Shown here: positions 55,915-64,000 of the stretch, piece after piece
Layout: each line of letters starts with the position of its first letter
Numbering within the stretch: position 1 is the first letter of the stretch
From: Nitrospira sp.
GTDB lineage: Bacteria > Nitrospirota > Nitrospiria > Nitrospirales > Nitrospiraceae
NCBI GenBank assembly: GCA_024760545.1
Contig: CP060501.1
Span: 2,992,036 to 3,056,035, forward strand
Length of the DNA: 64,000 bases
Direction: 5' to 3'
Translations under genes and position numbers: made by a program
Notes under the pieces: generated by a model
Told to the model about the DNA's origin: nothing
Databases searched by the model: none
The model's input: only the letters and a program-made list of their open reading frames with translations

Positions 55915-57789
55915 ATGGGAAAAATCGCTCCAGTTCACCTCACCGTGGATGATCTGACTCGACAGCTCAGCGAACGATTCGGTTTTGCGACGTTTCGGCC
56001 AGGCCAGGAAGAAGTCATTCGCGAGGTGTTGGCTGGGCGAGATGCGATGGCAGTCATGCCGACCGGACAGGGAAAGTCGCTCTGCTATCAATTACCGGCG
56101 ACCCTCTTGCCGGGGCTGACGCTGGTGATTTCTCCGCTCATCGCGTTGATGCAAGATCAAGTGACTGCCATGAAGCAGCGGAAGATTGCTGCGGCGGCGT
56201 TTCACTCCGGCCTCACCGGGTTTGAAAAGAACCGCGTGATGCAGGATCTCCAGCAGCGGCGGCTTCAGCTGCTCTATCTGGCGCCGGAACGGATGCAGCA
56301 TGAGGGGTTTCTCCAACTGTTGCGTTCTCTCTGGGTTTCATTACTGGTGGTCGACGAAGCGCACTGCATTTCCCAATGGGGCCATGATTTCAGGCCTGAT
56401 TATCTCAAGATCGGTCACTTACGCCGGCAACTTACAAATCCTCCCTGTCTGGCGCTGACTGCTACGGCCACCACTCGAGTGCAAACGGATCTCTGCCAGC
56501 GGCTGTCGCTCCGCGATCCATTCCGTTTGGTCGCAGGTTTTCGCCGGGCCAATCTTGCCTTGTCCGTCCACCTCTGTCAGTCACGGGGGGAAAAACTGAC
56601 GACGCTGGAACGCTTGGTTCGCGAGACGGAGAAGGGCACGATCCTCGTCTATTGCGCCACCCGCAAGGCGGTAGAGGAGGTTGCGGCATGGCTGGGACAA
56701 TCTCACCCTTCGGTCGGCTACTATCATGCCGGTCTTTCGGATGAGGAACGGCGACTCGTCCATGACGATTTTCGCCGGGGGAGGCTGAGGATTTTGGCCG
56801 CGACGAATGCCTTCGGCATGGGCATCGATAAGTCGGACGTCCGATTGGTCGTGCATTTCGACATTCCAGGGAGTGTGGAAGCCTATTATCAAGAGGTCGG
56901 GCGTGCCGGTCGCGACGGACGTCCCGCTGCCTGTGTGTTGCTTTTCCACGAGCGTGATCTGGCCACGCAGGAATACTTCATTGAGCAGGCGTCACGAGAT
57001 CCTGAAGGCGTTGAACGTGCCGGGCGAATGAGGACGCTCCTTCAAGAAATGCTGGGATATGTATCGGTATCGACTTGCCGGCAGCTCGCGATTCTTGAGT
57101 ACTTCAGCGATGAAGCCGAGCTGGCCTTGGGCCCTTGCAGCCTGTGTGATCGGTGTGTCGCACCGCTGCGGCAACAGGGCCGGACGATTACTCACGATCC
57201 TGCCGTTTCCGAGAAGGCGATCTTGGAAACCGTATCCTGGTGTATGGGACGGTTCGGCATGAATCGAATCGTCGACATTCTTCGTGGAAGCCGTTCAAAA
57301 GTGCTGCTGGCCTACGGTGCAGAAGCCTGTCCGACATATGGGACTTGTCGAGCACAGACGAAGCTGTCTCTGACCGGCTTGGTGAAGGGCCTCATCGACT
57401 CAGGGTATCTTCAGGTCGAAGGCACGGAGTATCCCACTCTCGATGTGACGCGCACTGGGCGAGAGGTTCTGCAAGGGTTTCGCACCGTGATCTTCACACA
57501 GGGAGAGGAACATCAGTCCGATTTATCGGTGAAGAAGCAGAGTCGCGTGTATGCCGCCTCTATCCCGCCGGATCCACAGCTCTTCGAACGGCTCAGACAG
57601 CTCCGCACCGAACTTGCCGAGGAAGAGGGCGTTGCCCCGTTTGTCATTTTTCACGACAAAACGTTGAAGGCTATTGCCGGTTCCAAGCCCGTGACGCATG
57701 CCGCCTTGTTGGAGATTCCCGGCATCGGCGACGCGAAGGCAGAACGGTATGGCCGGCGAGTGTTGAATGTGGTCAACGGCGATCAATAG
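55915..57789 (+). CDS. recQ: ATP-dependent DNA helicase RecQ
   Basis: A 624-residue RecQ. Helicase motifs: I in MPTGQGKSLCYQLPA, II in VVDEAHCISQWGHDFRPDY, III ALTATATTRV, V and VI in ATNAFGMGIDKSDVRLVVHF and YYQEVGRAGRDGRPA. The RQC zinc site follows with CSLCDRC, then the winged helix (TRAQTKLSLTG-like), and a C-terminal HRDC domain (LRQLRTELAEEEGVAPFVIF). A full-length repair/recombination helicase. Confidence 0.95.
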   Translation: MGKIAPVHLTVDDLTRQLSERFGFATFRPGQEEVIREVLAGRDAMAVMPTGQGKSLCYQLPATLLPGLTLVISPLIALMQDQVTAMKQRKIAAAAFHSGLTGFEKNRVMQDLQQRRLQLLYLAPERMQHEGFLQLLRSLWVSLLVVDEAHCISQWGHDFRPDYLKIGHLRRQLTNPPCLALTATATTRVQTDLCQRLSLRDPFRLVAGFRRANLALSVHLCQSRGEKLTTLERLVRETEKGTILVYCATRKAVEEVAAWLGQSHPSVGYYHAGLSDEERRLVHDDFRRGRLRILAATNAFGMGIDKSDVRLVVHFDIPGSVEAYYQEVGRAGRDGRPAACVLLFHERDLATQEYFIEQASRDPEGVERAGRMRTLLQEMLGYVSVSTCRQLAILEYFSDEAELALGPCSLCDRCVAPLRQQGRTITHDPAVSEKAILETVSWCMGRFGMNRIVDILRGSRSKVLLAYGAEACPTYGTCRAQTKLSLTGLVKGLIDSGYLQVEGTEYPTLDVTRTGREVLQGFRTVIFTQGEEHQSDLSVKKQSRVYAASIPPDPQLFERLRQLRTELAEEEGVAPFVIFHDKTLKAIAGSKPVTHAALLEIPGIGDAKAERYGRRVLNVVNGDQ

Positions 57790-57888
57790 CCATCGACGAT
57801 CGGCTCTCGGTCTCACGCGCAACCTGCCTTGCCCGCATGGGTCTTGGTGGACAACTTGCTTCGGGTCGACAAGTCGTTCGACCACTCA

Positions 57889-58110
57889 TTACGCTGCCTG
57901 TGCCGGTTGAGCTGCCGTACGTGCTAACCGTGATGCAAGCCGCTCGGCTCTCTGTGCGCGCCGAACCATACGGTTGTGCTGGATCACTGGATCAACGATA
58001 TTGCCGCACGTGACACACCGGTGTGCCCGCATCCACATCGGCAGATAGCTTTCTTGCATGTCCAGTAGATGATCCACGATCATCAGCCCGCAGCACCTTG
58101 TGCATTTCAT
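57889..58110 (-). CDS. Small zinc-ribbon-like protein (73 aa)
   Basis: A 73-residue protein: MKCTRCCGLMIVDHLLDMQE, then RCVTCGNIVDP and a basic Arg-rich tail. Two CxxC pairs make a four-Cys zinc ribbon. The start at 58110 follows GGAGGG; a longer frame with 21 extra residues was rejected. No known function. It converges on recQ. Confidence 0.65.
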   Translation of the reverse strand: MKCTRCCGLMIVDHLLDMQESYLPMWMRAHRCVTCGNIVDPVIQHNRMVRRAQRAERLASRLARTAAQPAQAA

Positions 58111-58554
58111 GGGAACTCCCTCCTTGCTGAATCGTTGAGAACCGGTGCCCCTACCCGCGATCCATGCCTTCATCTGCTCAGGAAATAAGCAATGCTGGTG
58201 CCAGAGTAAGGCACAGCTTCACGAGCCATTTCCCTTCCATCGTCCCGTTATGCCTTGCGGCCTTCCAGCAGGCTCCAGTAGGCGCTTGCAGACCAGTCTG
58301 TGGAGCTCGCTTTCTCTTCTACGCATGAGTTCCAGAAATGGATTTCAATCGCGGATGGTATCTCGAGCGATACGCACGGAGGAACAAAACGATACAGCTA
58401 TTACGCTTCGCGAAGGGCAACACCGATTCTGCGTGAATTCCGCCCACTGTCCGGCAACGAAGTTTTGTGGTTGGAGCCACCCAACGGAAGATGCTAATGA
58501 TATGAACCGGCACGGGGGAGTCATGTACTTCACAGCCGCCAGAGGAGACCTCTT
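58111..58554. other. Region with no supported gene
   Basis: A 444-bp stretch between the small zinc-ribbon gene and the tyrosinase operon. A 65-residue frame from GTG 58300 to 58497 is open, but no family or ribosome site supports it. Confidence 0.35.
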
Positions 58555-58932
58555 ATGGCTAAGCGACGCGAAATAGAGCGACCCACTACCAAATCGATTC
58601 ACTCCTATGTGACCAAGAATGCCGGCCGCGTGAAGCAGACGCAGCGGTTGCCTCACCACAGGGCTGAATCCGTGCGGACGGCCGAGTATCGAGGGCATCA
58701 CATCGTTGTGAAGACACGATATGCCATCGAAGTGGATGGACGACCGGTGATGGGGCATTTGGGGGTAACCAATGACGGCCATGTTCACTATCACCCGGTG
58801 CCCAATCTGTCCTTCGCTTCGGCGGTTGATATGGTGAAAGCCATTATCGCTGTGTTCCCGGACCGCTTCCCAAAGAAAGCCAAGCCCAAGAAGCAAGGCG
58901 GCATGCATGGGGCGAAACACGCTCACCGCTAG
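58555..58932 (+). CDS. His-rich protein, probable copper caddie (MelC1-like) for the tyrosinase
   Basis: A 125-residue protein starting MAKRREIERPTTKSI after GAGGAG. The core has EYRGHHIVVKTRYAIEVDGR, then HLGVTNDGHVHYHPVPNLSF and ASAVDMVKAII, with a His-rich end (GGMHGAKHAHR). The order Y-R-G-x-x-I, V-D-G, H-x-x-V...D-G...H-Y...F-x-S/T...A-V resembles Streptomyces MelC1, the caddie that delivers copper to tyrosinase. It lies 9 bp upstream of the tyrosinase gene, as melC1 does with melC2. The assignment is an inference: MelC1 also has a signal sequence, which this protein lacks. Confidence 0.6.
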   Translation: MAKRREIERPTTKSIHSYVTKNAGRVKQTQRLPHHRAESVRTAEYRGHHIVVKTRYAIEVDGRPVMGHLGVTNDGHVHYHPVPNLSFASAVDMVKAIIAVFPDRFPKKAKPKKQGGMHGAKHAHR

Positions 58933-58941
58933 GAGGTTACG

Positions 58942-59898
58942 ATGGCTGTCACGCGACCCAATCTGTTGACGAATGCCGTGGCTAGACAACAGTACGCGCG
59001 AGGGGTCAATCTTCTGAAACAAGAGTTTCCCGGACCGACAACCTCGAGTCTGGGTATCCCCGGTCCGTCGACACCTGTGAGCACATATGACCTCTTTGTG
59101 GTGTGGCATCACACGGCCATGATGACGATGACGCCGCCGGACCAAGGGGATCGAAATGCCGCTCACCGCGGCCCCGTGTTTTTCCCCTGGCATCGCTTCA
59201 TGCTGATTCAGCTGGAGCTCAATCTTCAACGGGTGTTAAACGACGCGACGTTCGGTTTGCCCTACTGGGATTGGGCCACCGATGGACAGCGCACGGCAGC
59301 GCAGCAGCGACGATCACGAGTTTGGCGAGCCAGTGCAATGGGAGGGACGGGTACTCCCGTGCGGACCGGACCCTTCCGGTTTAGGTCCGGGAACCCTACC
59401 AGTTTTCGCGTGCGAATCGAAGCGGATGAAAACGGACAGCTGGCGCAGAGCAATCGGGGATTGTCTCGCGCGCTGGGCTCGTTTATTCAAACTCTACCCG
59501 ACAAAACCGACACGGAAGGTGTGCTCGCGTTGACGCCATATGACACGCCAAATTGGGACACCACCTCGGCGGGGTTCCGTAATCGATCTGAAGGATGGGC
59601 ACCGCCCGATGCGCCGGCTTTGCATAATCGCGTACACGTGTGGGTTGGCGGGGACATGTTGCCGTCTACCTCGCCCAATGACCCCGTCTTCTATATGAAT
59701 CACTGCAATATCGATCGTCTGTGGGAGGCCTGGCTGACTGAGCATGGACGAACGTACCGTCCACTCCAGAGCGCACCGGCCTTCTTACAAGGACATCGGA
59801 TCAACGATGAGATGTCTTCGTTAATCTCGGCACCGATGACACCGGCCGACATGCTCGATGTACGGTCTATTTATGTCTATGACTCGATTGAAGTGTAG
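58942..59898 (+). CDS. Tyrosinase-family type 3 copper protein
   Basis: A 318-residue binuclear copper enzyme. CuA ligands lie in VVWHHTAMM (His56/57), AAHRGPVFFPWHRFM (His75, His84). CuB ligands lie in LHNRVHVWVGG (His228, His232) and YMNHCNIDRLWEAW (His254). Such enzymes hydroxylate phenols and oxidise catechols. There is no signal peptide. It lacks the long C-terminal caddie domain of fungal enzymes, which fits the small upstream gene supplying that role. Start after GGAGG. Confidence 0.9.
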   Translation: MAVTRPNLLTNAVARQQYARGVNLLKQEFPGPTTSSLGIPGPSTPVSTYDLFVVWHHTAMMTMTPPDQGDRNAAHRGPVFFPWHRFMLIQLELNLQRVLNDATFGLPYWDWATDGQRTAAQQRRSRVWRASAMGGTGTPVRTGPFRFRSGNPTSFRVRIEADENGQLAQSNRGLSRALGSFIQTLPDKTDTEGVLALTPYDTPNWDTTSAGFRNRSEGWAPPDAPALHNRVHVWVGGDMLPSTSPNDPVFYMNHCNIDRLWEAWLTEHGRTYRPLQSAPAFLQGHRINDEMSSLISAPMTPADMLDVRSIYVYDSIEV

Positions 59899-60060
59899 TG
59901 GGAAGCACAGCGCTCTACCGCGATTCTTTTAAGGAGCGGCACTCTTAGCTAAGTAGCCCTCGTGTCTATCAGATAGTAAGCCCATTCTCTGTCGGACCGT
60001 CACGTATCATCTCCTTTGAGTTGACAAGCTTCCGACCCACCGTCGAGAATCCCTTTTAGG

Positions 60061-61305
60061 ATGTCATCGAAAGAAATTCCAATCGCCAGTCAACCAGTGG
60101 TGCCCGCGGCTCAAGGGGACGAGAAACCGACATTTCCGCCCTACGACGGGCCGGCGTTCTTGTCGTACGGGTTTCGACCCTTCTTTCTGGGAGCGGCGCT
60201 GTTTGCCGGTCTCGCTGTCCTGGCCTGGGTCGCTCTGTTCGCGGGCCGGGTGCAGGTGGATTTTCTCTATCCTCCGCGCGAATGGCACGTCCACGAGATG
60301 CTGTTCGGGTATCTGCCGGCGTTGATCGCGGGATTTTTGTTGACGGCTATGCCCAACTGGACCGACCGTATGCCGCTCAGGGGCGTGCCGTTGCTCATGC
60401 TGTTCCTGCTGTGGCTGGGAGGGCGACTGCTGATCGTGTTCCCGTGGGCGGGTGCGTCTATAGCTGCAGCGGTTGACGGAGCCTTTCTGGTCGCGCTGGC
60501 CGCCTACGTGTGGCGGGAGATTGTTGCCGCGCGAACGTGGGATCGCGCGCCGATCGGGGTGTTGGTGAGTTTCTATGCCTGTGCCAATATCCTCTTCCAC
60601 CTATCGGCATTGCGCGCCGCGCCCACGGATTTTCCTGAGCGTCTCGCCCTGTCGGTCATGACGCTGATGTTGACGATCATCGGCGGACGTCTCACGCCCA
60701 CCTTCACGCGCGAGTTCTTGAGTGAACGCAACATATCCGAGCTGCCGGAGGTGTTTACTCCGGTGGATGGGATTGCGATCGCCCTGGTGCTCGCGGGTGC
60801 CGTCACCTGGATTATTCAGCCGGAGAGCCTCTTGGCAGGAGTCATGCTCATCGTGGCTGGGATGGCGAGTCTGGGGCGATTGCTGCGCTGGACCGGGTGG
60901 AAGACCTGGCCAGAGCCATTGGTGTTGATTCTCCACGTAGGCTACGGATGGGTGGGACTGTTTTTGGTAGTCCTTGGCGCATCGATTCTGGGGCTTGGGT
61001 TGTCAACTGCCAACGCGGTCCATCTTCTCACCACCGGGGCGATGGGCACGATGACGTTGGCGGTGATGACCCGAGCAAGCCTTGGCCACACGGGACGACC
61101 ACGACATGCCGATCGGCTCACCGTCGCGATCTACCTGATGATCAATCTCGGGGCCTTGCTCCGCATCTTTGCTCCGAACCCCGACACTCCCACGGCGCTG
61201 ACCCATGCAATGATGGGCTTGTCGGCGCTTAGCTGGGGTGGAGCATATCTTCTCTTTGCCCTTCATTATGGCCCCTTCCTTGTCCGGCCGAGCCTGGATG
61301 AGTAG
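60061..61305 (+). CDS. NnrS family protein
   Basis: A 414-residue integral membrane protein with about twelve helices. The N-terminal segment AFLSYGFRPFFLGAALFAGLA and the REWHVHEMLFGYLPALIAGFLLTAMPNWT region with its His residues are the family hallmark. NnrS proteins carry haem and copper and are made in response to nitric oxide. The family reduces NO stress by an unclear mechanism. Single gene. No clear NO-responsive operator was identified upstream. Confidence 0.92.
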   Translation: MSSKEIPIASQPVVPAAQGDEKPTFPPYDGPAFLSYGFRPFFLGAALFAGLAVLAWVALFAGRVQVDFLYPPREWHVHEMLFGYLPALIAGFLLTAMPNWTDRMPLRGVPLLMLFLLWLGGRLLIVFPWAGASIAAAVDGAFLVALAAYVWREIVAARTWDRAPIGVLVSFYACANILFHLSALRAAPTDFPERLALSVMTLMLTIIGGRLTPTFTREFLSERNISELPEVFTPVDGIAIALVLAGAVTWIIQPESLLAGVMLIVAGMASLGRLLRWTGWKTWPEPLVLILHVGYGWVGLFLVVLGASILGLGLSTANAVHLLTTGAMGTMTLAVMTRASLGHTGRPRHADRLTVAIYLMINLGALLRIFAPNPDTPTALTHAMMGLSALSWGGAYLLFALHYGPFLVRPSLDE

Positions 61306-61336
61306 GGGTTTCACAAGAAGAACGACTGGCGTCCCA

Positions 61337-61367
61337 TTGACCTGTGCGGTATCATTAGTATCTATAA
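61337..61367 (+). promoter_or_regulatory. Candidate ssrA promoter
   Basis: TTGACC at 61337-61342 is followed after 16 bp by TATCTA at 61359-61364 (overlapping TATAAC at 61363). It would place the transcript start near 61372, about 95 bp before the mature tmRNA, so the palindromic repeat at 61372 would lie in the leader. Prediction only. Confidence 0.35.
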
Positions 61368-61371
61368 CGCA

Positions 61372-61456
61372 CGTCGTTCGTGAAACGTGAAGCGTATCTC
61401 GCATGAAGTCCGTTGGTGTTTTGCGCTTCACGAATGACGAGTGGTAACGCTTCACA
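61372..61456. repeat. Dispersed palindromic repeat, copy 4 (upstream of ssrA)
   Basis: The left arm CGTCGTTCGTGAAACGTGAA...GCGTATCTCGC is at 61372-61402. The right arm GCGCTTCACGAATGACGAG is at 61423-61441, and a further GCTTCAC follows at 61449-61455. It ends 12 bp before the 5' end of mature tmRNA. Same family as copies 1-3. Confidence 0.7.
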
Positions 61457-61468
61457 AAGTACACGAAA

Positions 61469-61818
61469 GGGGGCGACCGGTTTCGACGGGGATACTGAGG
61501 TCACTGTCGCATGTCGAGCTCTCGGGGACTCGTAACCCTCCGGGAAAATGCAACTGCCAATCAAGAACTGGCACTCGCAGCCTAATTTAGGCTGAGACGT
61601 CGTTCCATCTGAGGCCCGCGGGGGTGGAATGGCGCGATGCAGCGGGCTGGTCCCAAGCCGGTGCTCAGCGGCCGAGGATGAGAACTTTCTGGGCTAGCGG
61701 CTGTTCTAAGCTTGCCGATAGGCGTGGATGGCTGCGAAACTTAAATTGTCGGCTACACATGTAGACGCAGTGCACTGACGATCTTCGGACAGGGGTTCAA
61801 CTCCCCTCGCCTCCACCA
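61469..61818 (+). ncRNA. ssrA: Transfer-messenger RNA (tmRNA)
   Basis: A one-piece tmRNA of 350 nt. The 5' end GGGGGCGACCGGTTTCGACG and the 3' end GGGTTCAACTCCCCTCGCCTCCACCA form the tRNA-like domain. The acceptor stem GGGGGCG pairs with CGCCTCC, and the T-arm loop is TTCAA. The encoded tag peptide reads ATANQELALAA followed by TAA at about 61552-61587, with the resume codon GCA. It rescues stalled ribosomes with SmpB. The 3' CCA is encoded in the genome. The last 22 nt overlap the recombinase gene on the opposite strand. Confidence 0.95.
61797..61818. other. Putative attachment site (attL/attR) at the 3' end of ssrA
   Basis: The T-arm and acceptor 3' end of tmRNA, a known integration target, form the boundary between the core chromosome and the recombinase gene. 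A matching copy of part of this sequence would be expected at the far island end beyond the window. Confidence 0.6.
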
Positions 61819-63482
61819 CCACGGTTGATCAGGCTCGCGCCGGTCAACAAGCGATCGAATGTCCCGGTTGCCGTGAAGCGGTAGCCGGGCTTCCCCTCCT
61901 CCAGTATTGGCTCACACAGAATATGCCCATCCAGGAGCTTTCGGAGCATCTGGCGGGAAAGATCGACATGTCGCCCGAATAACGACGGGAGACTGCCCAG
62001 CTCCTCCTGTAAGCGCTTCGTAAGCCGCTTTTGATCCAGAGAGAGGGTGGTGGCTAGCTCTTGAAGATGCTCAAGTTCCTTGGTGAGTGCGAGCTTCCGT
62101 GCCTCCTCGCGATGAAGGGAGTGCACGACGGTCGGAGTTCCCTGGCCGGTTGCGACTAATTCCACCAGGTGGTGAAGGCGAGTCTCGATCAGAGACAGCT
62201 CGCGGAGTAGGGCCGTGTGCTGGTCGGGAAAGCGATCTTGTTTGGCTCGAAGCTTCTCTAATGCCCGGGCGACGGAGGCTGTGAGGACCCGATCATCAAT
62301 GGCCTCGTTCATGGCGTGTAGGATGGCGGAATCAAGCAGGTCTTGACGGATTGAGACCGCATTCGTACAGATCGCAGGGCCGCGCTTATGATAATACGAA
62401 CACCGGTAAACGGTCTTTCCGGACTGACCCTGGGGCCCCTTCTTGATAGCTACGATGGATCCGCCGCACGTCACACACTTGGCGATGCTGCTCAAGAGAT
62501 AGGCGCTGTGCTGGTCCTCGCCGGTGGGACGGGCCACGAGCCTTCCTTGCGCTTCACGTTGGTAGGCGGCTGCGTTCTTTCTTCGCCTGGCTTCAACCTG
62601 TTCCCACAACACATCCGAGACGATACGCAGTTCAGGCGCTTCAAGGCGAATCCAGTCTGATTCTGGACGTTGGCGCCGCTTCCTCGTGCCACCGCGTTGG
62701 ATCGTCTGTGTTCGGTTCCACCACACGATGCCCCGATAGAGGTCCCGCCGAAGAAGTTCCCGGATAGCCGTTGGACACCACCCCAGAGGTCCGCCCATGG
62801 GTGGGGCAACACGATCCTCATTGAGACTCTTCGCAATGGCGGCCAAGCCAAACCCGGACGCATAGCGCTCGAAAATCTGAACCACGACCGGCGATTGCTC
62901 AGAATTGATCTTGCGGACCACATGCTGGCGTCTGAGAGTTCCATCCGCATTCCGATCCGTGCCATAGACCGGGAAATTGTCGTAGCCATAGATTTTATTG
63001 CCGGTCACATAAAGGCTTTTGGCCTTGCGCAACATGGCATCGTGAGTGCGTTGGCTCGCTTTCTCACGTTCAAACTCGGAGGCGAAGTTCGTGAGCGCCA
63101 GCAGCATCTTGTCTGTGGCGCTATCAAGCTTCCGTTCCTGGTCGGTGAGATAGAAGAAGACCTGCACCCCTGCATCGACAATCTGCTTGAAGGCATAGCC
63201 GACCTGGATGGCTTCACGGCCGAGCCGCGATTCCTCGGACATGACCAAGACCTGAAAGGGTGCGTGGGGCTTGAGGGCGTTCATGAGCCGCAAGAATCCG
63301 GGCCGTTTCACAAATTCGGCGCCGCTGACCCCGTCATCGACGAACACATGATTGTCGGAGACCGTCCAACCCTTCTTCTCGGCGTAGGCCTTGGCGTTTT
63401 CGATCTGGCGAGTGACTGAGCGGGCCTCGGCGGCTACGCCGGTCTGTTCCGTGGATTTTCTCGCGTACACAGCTGCCTGCAT
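61797..63482 (-). CDS. Large serine recombinase of an ssrA-integrated genomic island
   Basis: A 561-residue site-specific recombinase. The resolvase domain (1-150) starts AAVYARKSTEQTG, with the nucleophile Ser in ARKST, and continues with the helix region EESRLGREAIQVGYAFK. The recombinase domain (about 180-290) is followed by a zinc ribbon (CVTCGGSIVAIKKG ... CSYYHKRGPAICTN) and a long coiled coil (about 390-500). The last six codons and the TGA stop lie inside the 3' end of ssrA. The stop codon is the complement of the T-loop sequence. This shows insertion at ssrA and makes this end the island's attachment site. Convergent with ssrA. Confidence 0.92.
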   Translation of the reverse strand: MQAAVYARKSTEQTGVAAEARSVTRQIENAKAYAEKKGWTVSDNHVFVDDGVSGAEFVKRPGFLRLMNALKPHAPFQVLVMSEESRLGREAIQVGYAFKQIVDAGVQVFFYLTDQERKLDSATDKMLLALTNFASEFEREKASQRTHDAMLRKAKSLYVTGNKIYGYDNFPVYGTDRNADGTLRRQHVVRKINSEQSPVVVQIFERYASGFGLAAIAKSLNEDRVAPPMGGPLGWCPTAIRELLRRDLYRGIVWWNRTQTIQRGGTRKRRQRPESDWIRLEAPELRIVSDVLWEQVEARRRKNAAAYQREAQGRLVARPTGEDQHSAYLLSSIAKCVTCGGSIVAIKKGPQGQSGKTVYRCSYYHKRGPAICTNAVSIRQDLLDSAILHAMNEAIDDRVLTASVARALEKLRAKQDRFPDQHTALLRELSLIETRLHHLVELVATGQGTPTVVHSLHREEARKLALTKELEHLQELATTLSLDQKRLTKRLQEELGSLPSLFGRHVDLSRQMLRKLLDGHILCEPILEEGKPGYRFTATGTFDRLLTGASLINRGGGGEGS

Positions 63483-63731
63483 TTACGCCTCGACGACCTC
63501 TGGTGAACCCGGACGATGCCGCTGAACCTCAGCGAATGTCAAGCCCGGAGCAGGACCCGTGGTGTGGACCGACTGGTATTCCTGCACGAGGATCTCGGAG
63601 AGCAGCTCTACCACGGCGTTAAAGACATCGGGTGGCCAAGTCTCCGAACCCAGGCCTCGCCGGAGGCCGGACCCTTGCCCCTCAGCAATACCCGAAGCAC
63701 GTGCAGGAGTCGATACAGTGAGCATAATCAC
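63483..63731 (-). CDS. Island-encoded hypothetical protein (82 aa)
   Basis: An 82-residue protein with no recognised family. It contains a central helix ([19 protein letters not shown]) and a Pro/Gly-rich end. The GTG start overlaps the stop of the helicase gene upstream; an ATG two codons in (63725) is also possible. Its stop adjoins the recombinase start, so the three island genes are one unit. Base use is G+C-rich like its neighbours. Confidence 0.5.
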   Translation of the reverse strand: MIMLTVSTPARASGIAEGQGSGLRRGLGSETWPPDVFNAVVELLSEILVQEYQSVHTTGPAPGLTFAEVQRHRPGSPEVVEA

Positions 63732-64000
63732 TCGATCCCTAAATCCTCGAACCGTGCATATCGATCCACAAACCGCAGGCGCCGATCGCCGACGGGCCCA
63801 TTGCGATGCTTCCGGATAAGAACCTCGGCGACCCCCTTCTCCTCAGTGTCCCGCACATACACTTCGTGTCGGTACAGAAACAGCACGAGGTCGGCATCCT
63901 GCTCGATGGCGCCAGAATCGCGAAGGTCGGAGAGCATGGGGCGCTTGTCGTCTCGTCGTTCGCACTCTCGAGACAGTTGGGAGAGCGCGAGGACAGGGAT
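63728..64000 (-). CDS. Replicative DNA helicase (DnaB-type), C-terminal part, cut by the window end
   Basis: Partial: the gene runs past the window start on the minus strand (5' end outside). The visible 90 residues are DnaB C-terminal: [20 protein letters not shown], then [20 protein letters not shown], with the DnaB-like [21 protein letters not shown] region and [14 protein letters not shown], which carries the arginine-finger stretch. An island-encoded helicase implies self-replicating or phage-like capacity. The upstream Walker A part is not in the window. Confidence 0.88.
   Translation of the reverse strand: MPVLALSQLSRECERRDDKRPMLSDLRDSGAIEQDADLVLFLYRHEVYVRDTEEKGVAEVLIRKHRNGPVGDRRLRFVDRYARFEDLGIE

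Noticed and set aside
57153-58013. 286-codon plus-strand frame overlapping the end of recQ
   Set aside because: It runs in another frame of recQ and then into the convergent small gene; no domain or ribosome site.
58300-58497. 65-codon frame upstream of the tyrosinase operon
   Set aside because: Only a GTG start without a ribosome site and no similarity to anything recognised.

Overview
The window looks like a chromosomal segment of a Nitrospira-type bacterium (phylum Nitrospirota). This is an inference from the general character of the proteins, the Gram-negative envelope genes (ADP-heptose enzymes, SurA-like chaperones, OmpA-like and porin-like proteins), the G+C-rich coding sequence, a stand-alone protoglobin, an NnrS protein and several dispersed palindromic repeats. 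No 16S rRNA or tRNA gene is visible that would settle it. There is no CRISPR array.

Layout. 1-6000 (minus strand): two periplasmic peptidyl-prolyl isomerases, mfd and rfaE2. 6.2-9.4 kb: a large hybrid histidine kinase whose last receiver domain carries an in-frame palindromic insertion. 9.4-11.6 kb (minus): gmhA, an unrecognised gene and a SprT-like metalloprotease, tightly overlapping. 11.7-14.4 kb: an orphan CARF protein of the Cas02710 (TIGR02710) family, a YbgC-type thioesterase and a protoglobin. 14.7-23 kb (minus): an OmpA-like coiled-coil protein, small secreted or lipoprotein genes, an operon of an astacin/matrixin-like metalloprotease, a lipoprotein subtilase and a small lipoprotein, and a secreted thermonuclease-like protein. 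23-27.8 kb: a small conserved gene bracketed by repeats, hemL, a barnase/barstar pair and a phosphoglycolate-phosphatase-like gene. 27.8-34.2 kb: an M16 protease pair, an HTH-metallo-beta-lactamase fusion and two membrane metalloprotease-like proteins separated by a 240-bp repeat element. 34.4-44.2 kb: a complete kdpFABC-DE potassium uptake operon with two extra tiny membrane ORFs and a downstream beta-barrel porin. 44-52.6 kb: hypothetical envelope proteins, an M20 peptidase, cutA, an M23 peptidase, fhs and hflKC. 52.9-58 kb: two toxin-less HicB-like genes, a GNAT/C39-like protease pair, and recQ. 58.5-61.3 kb: a tyrosinase with a probable copper caddie, and nnrS. 61.5 kb: ssrA (tmRNA), which is the integration point of a genomic island that starts with a large serine recombinase and a DnaB-type helicase and runs off the window.

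How parts work together. rfaE2 and gmhA supply two steps of ADP-heptose synthesis for LPS. KdpD/KdpE should sense low potassium or osmotic stress and switch on KdpFABC, and the adjacent porin may provide outer-membrane passage. HflK/HflC would modulate FtsH. The barnase-like RNase is secreted or periplasmic while barstar protects the cytoplasm.

The least ordinary features are: the orphan CARF protein, in which the Arg of an expected HEPN Arg-Asn motif is an Ala; a dispersed palindromic repeat family that supplies the start codon of ybgC and lies in the presumed tmRNA leader; a different palindrome translated inside a receiver domain; and a recombinase whose stop codon is the T-loop of tmRNA.
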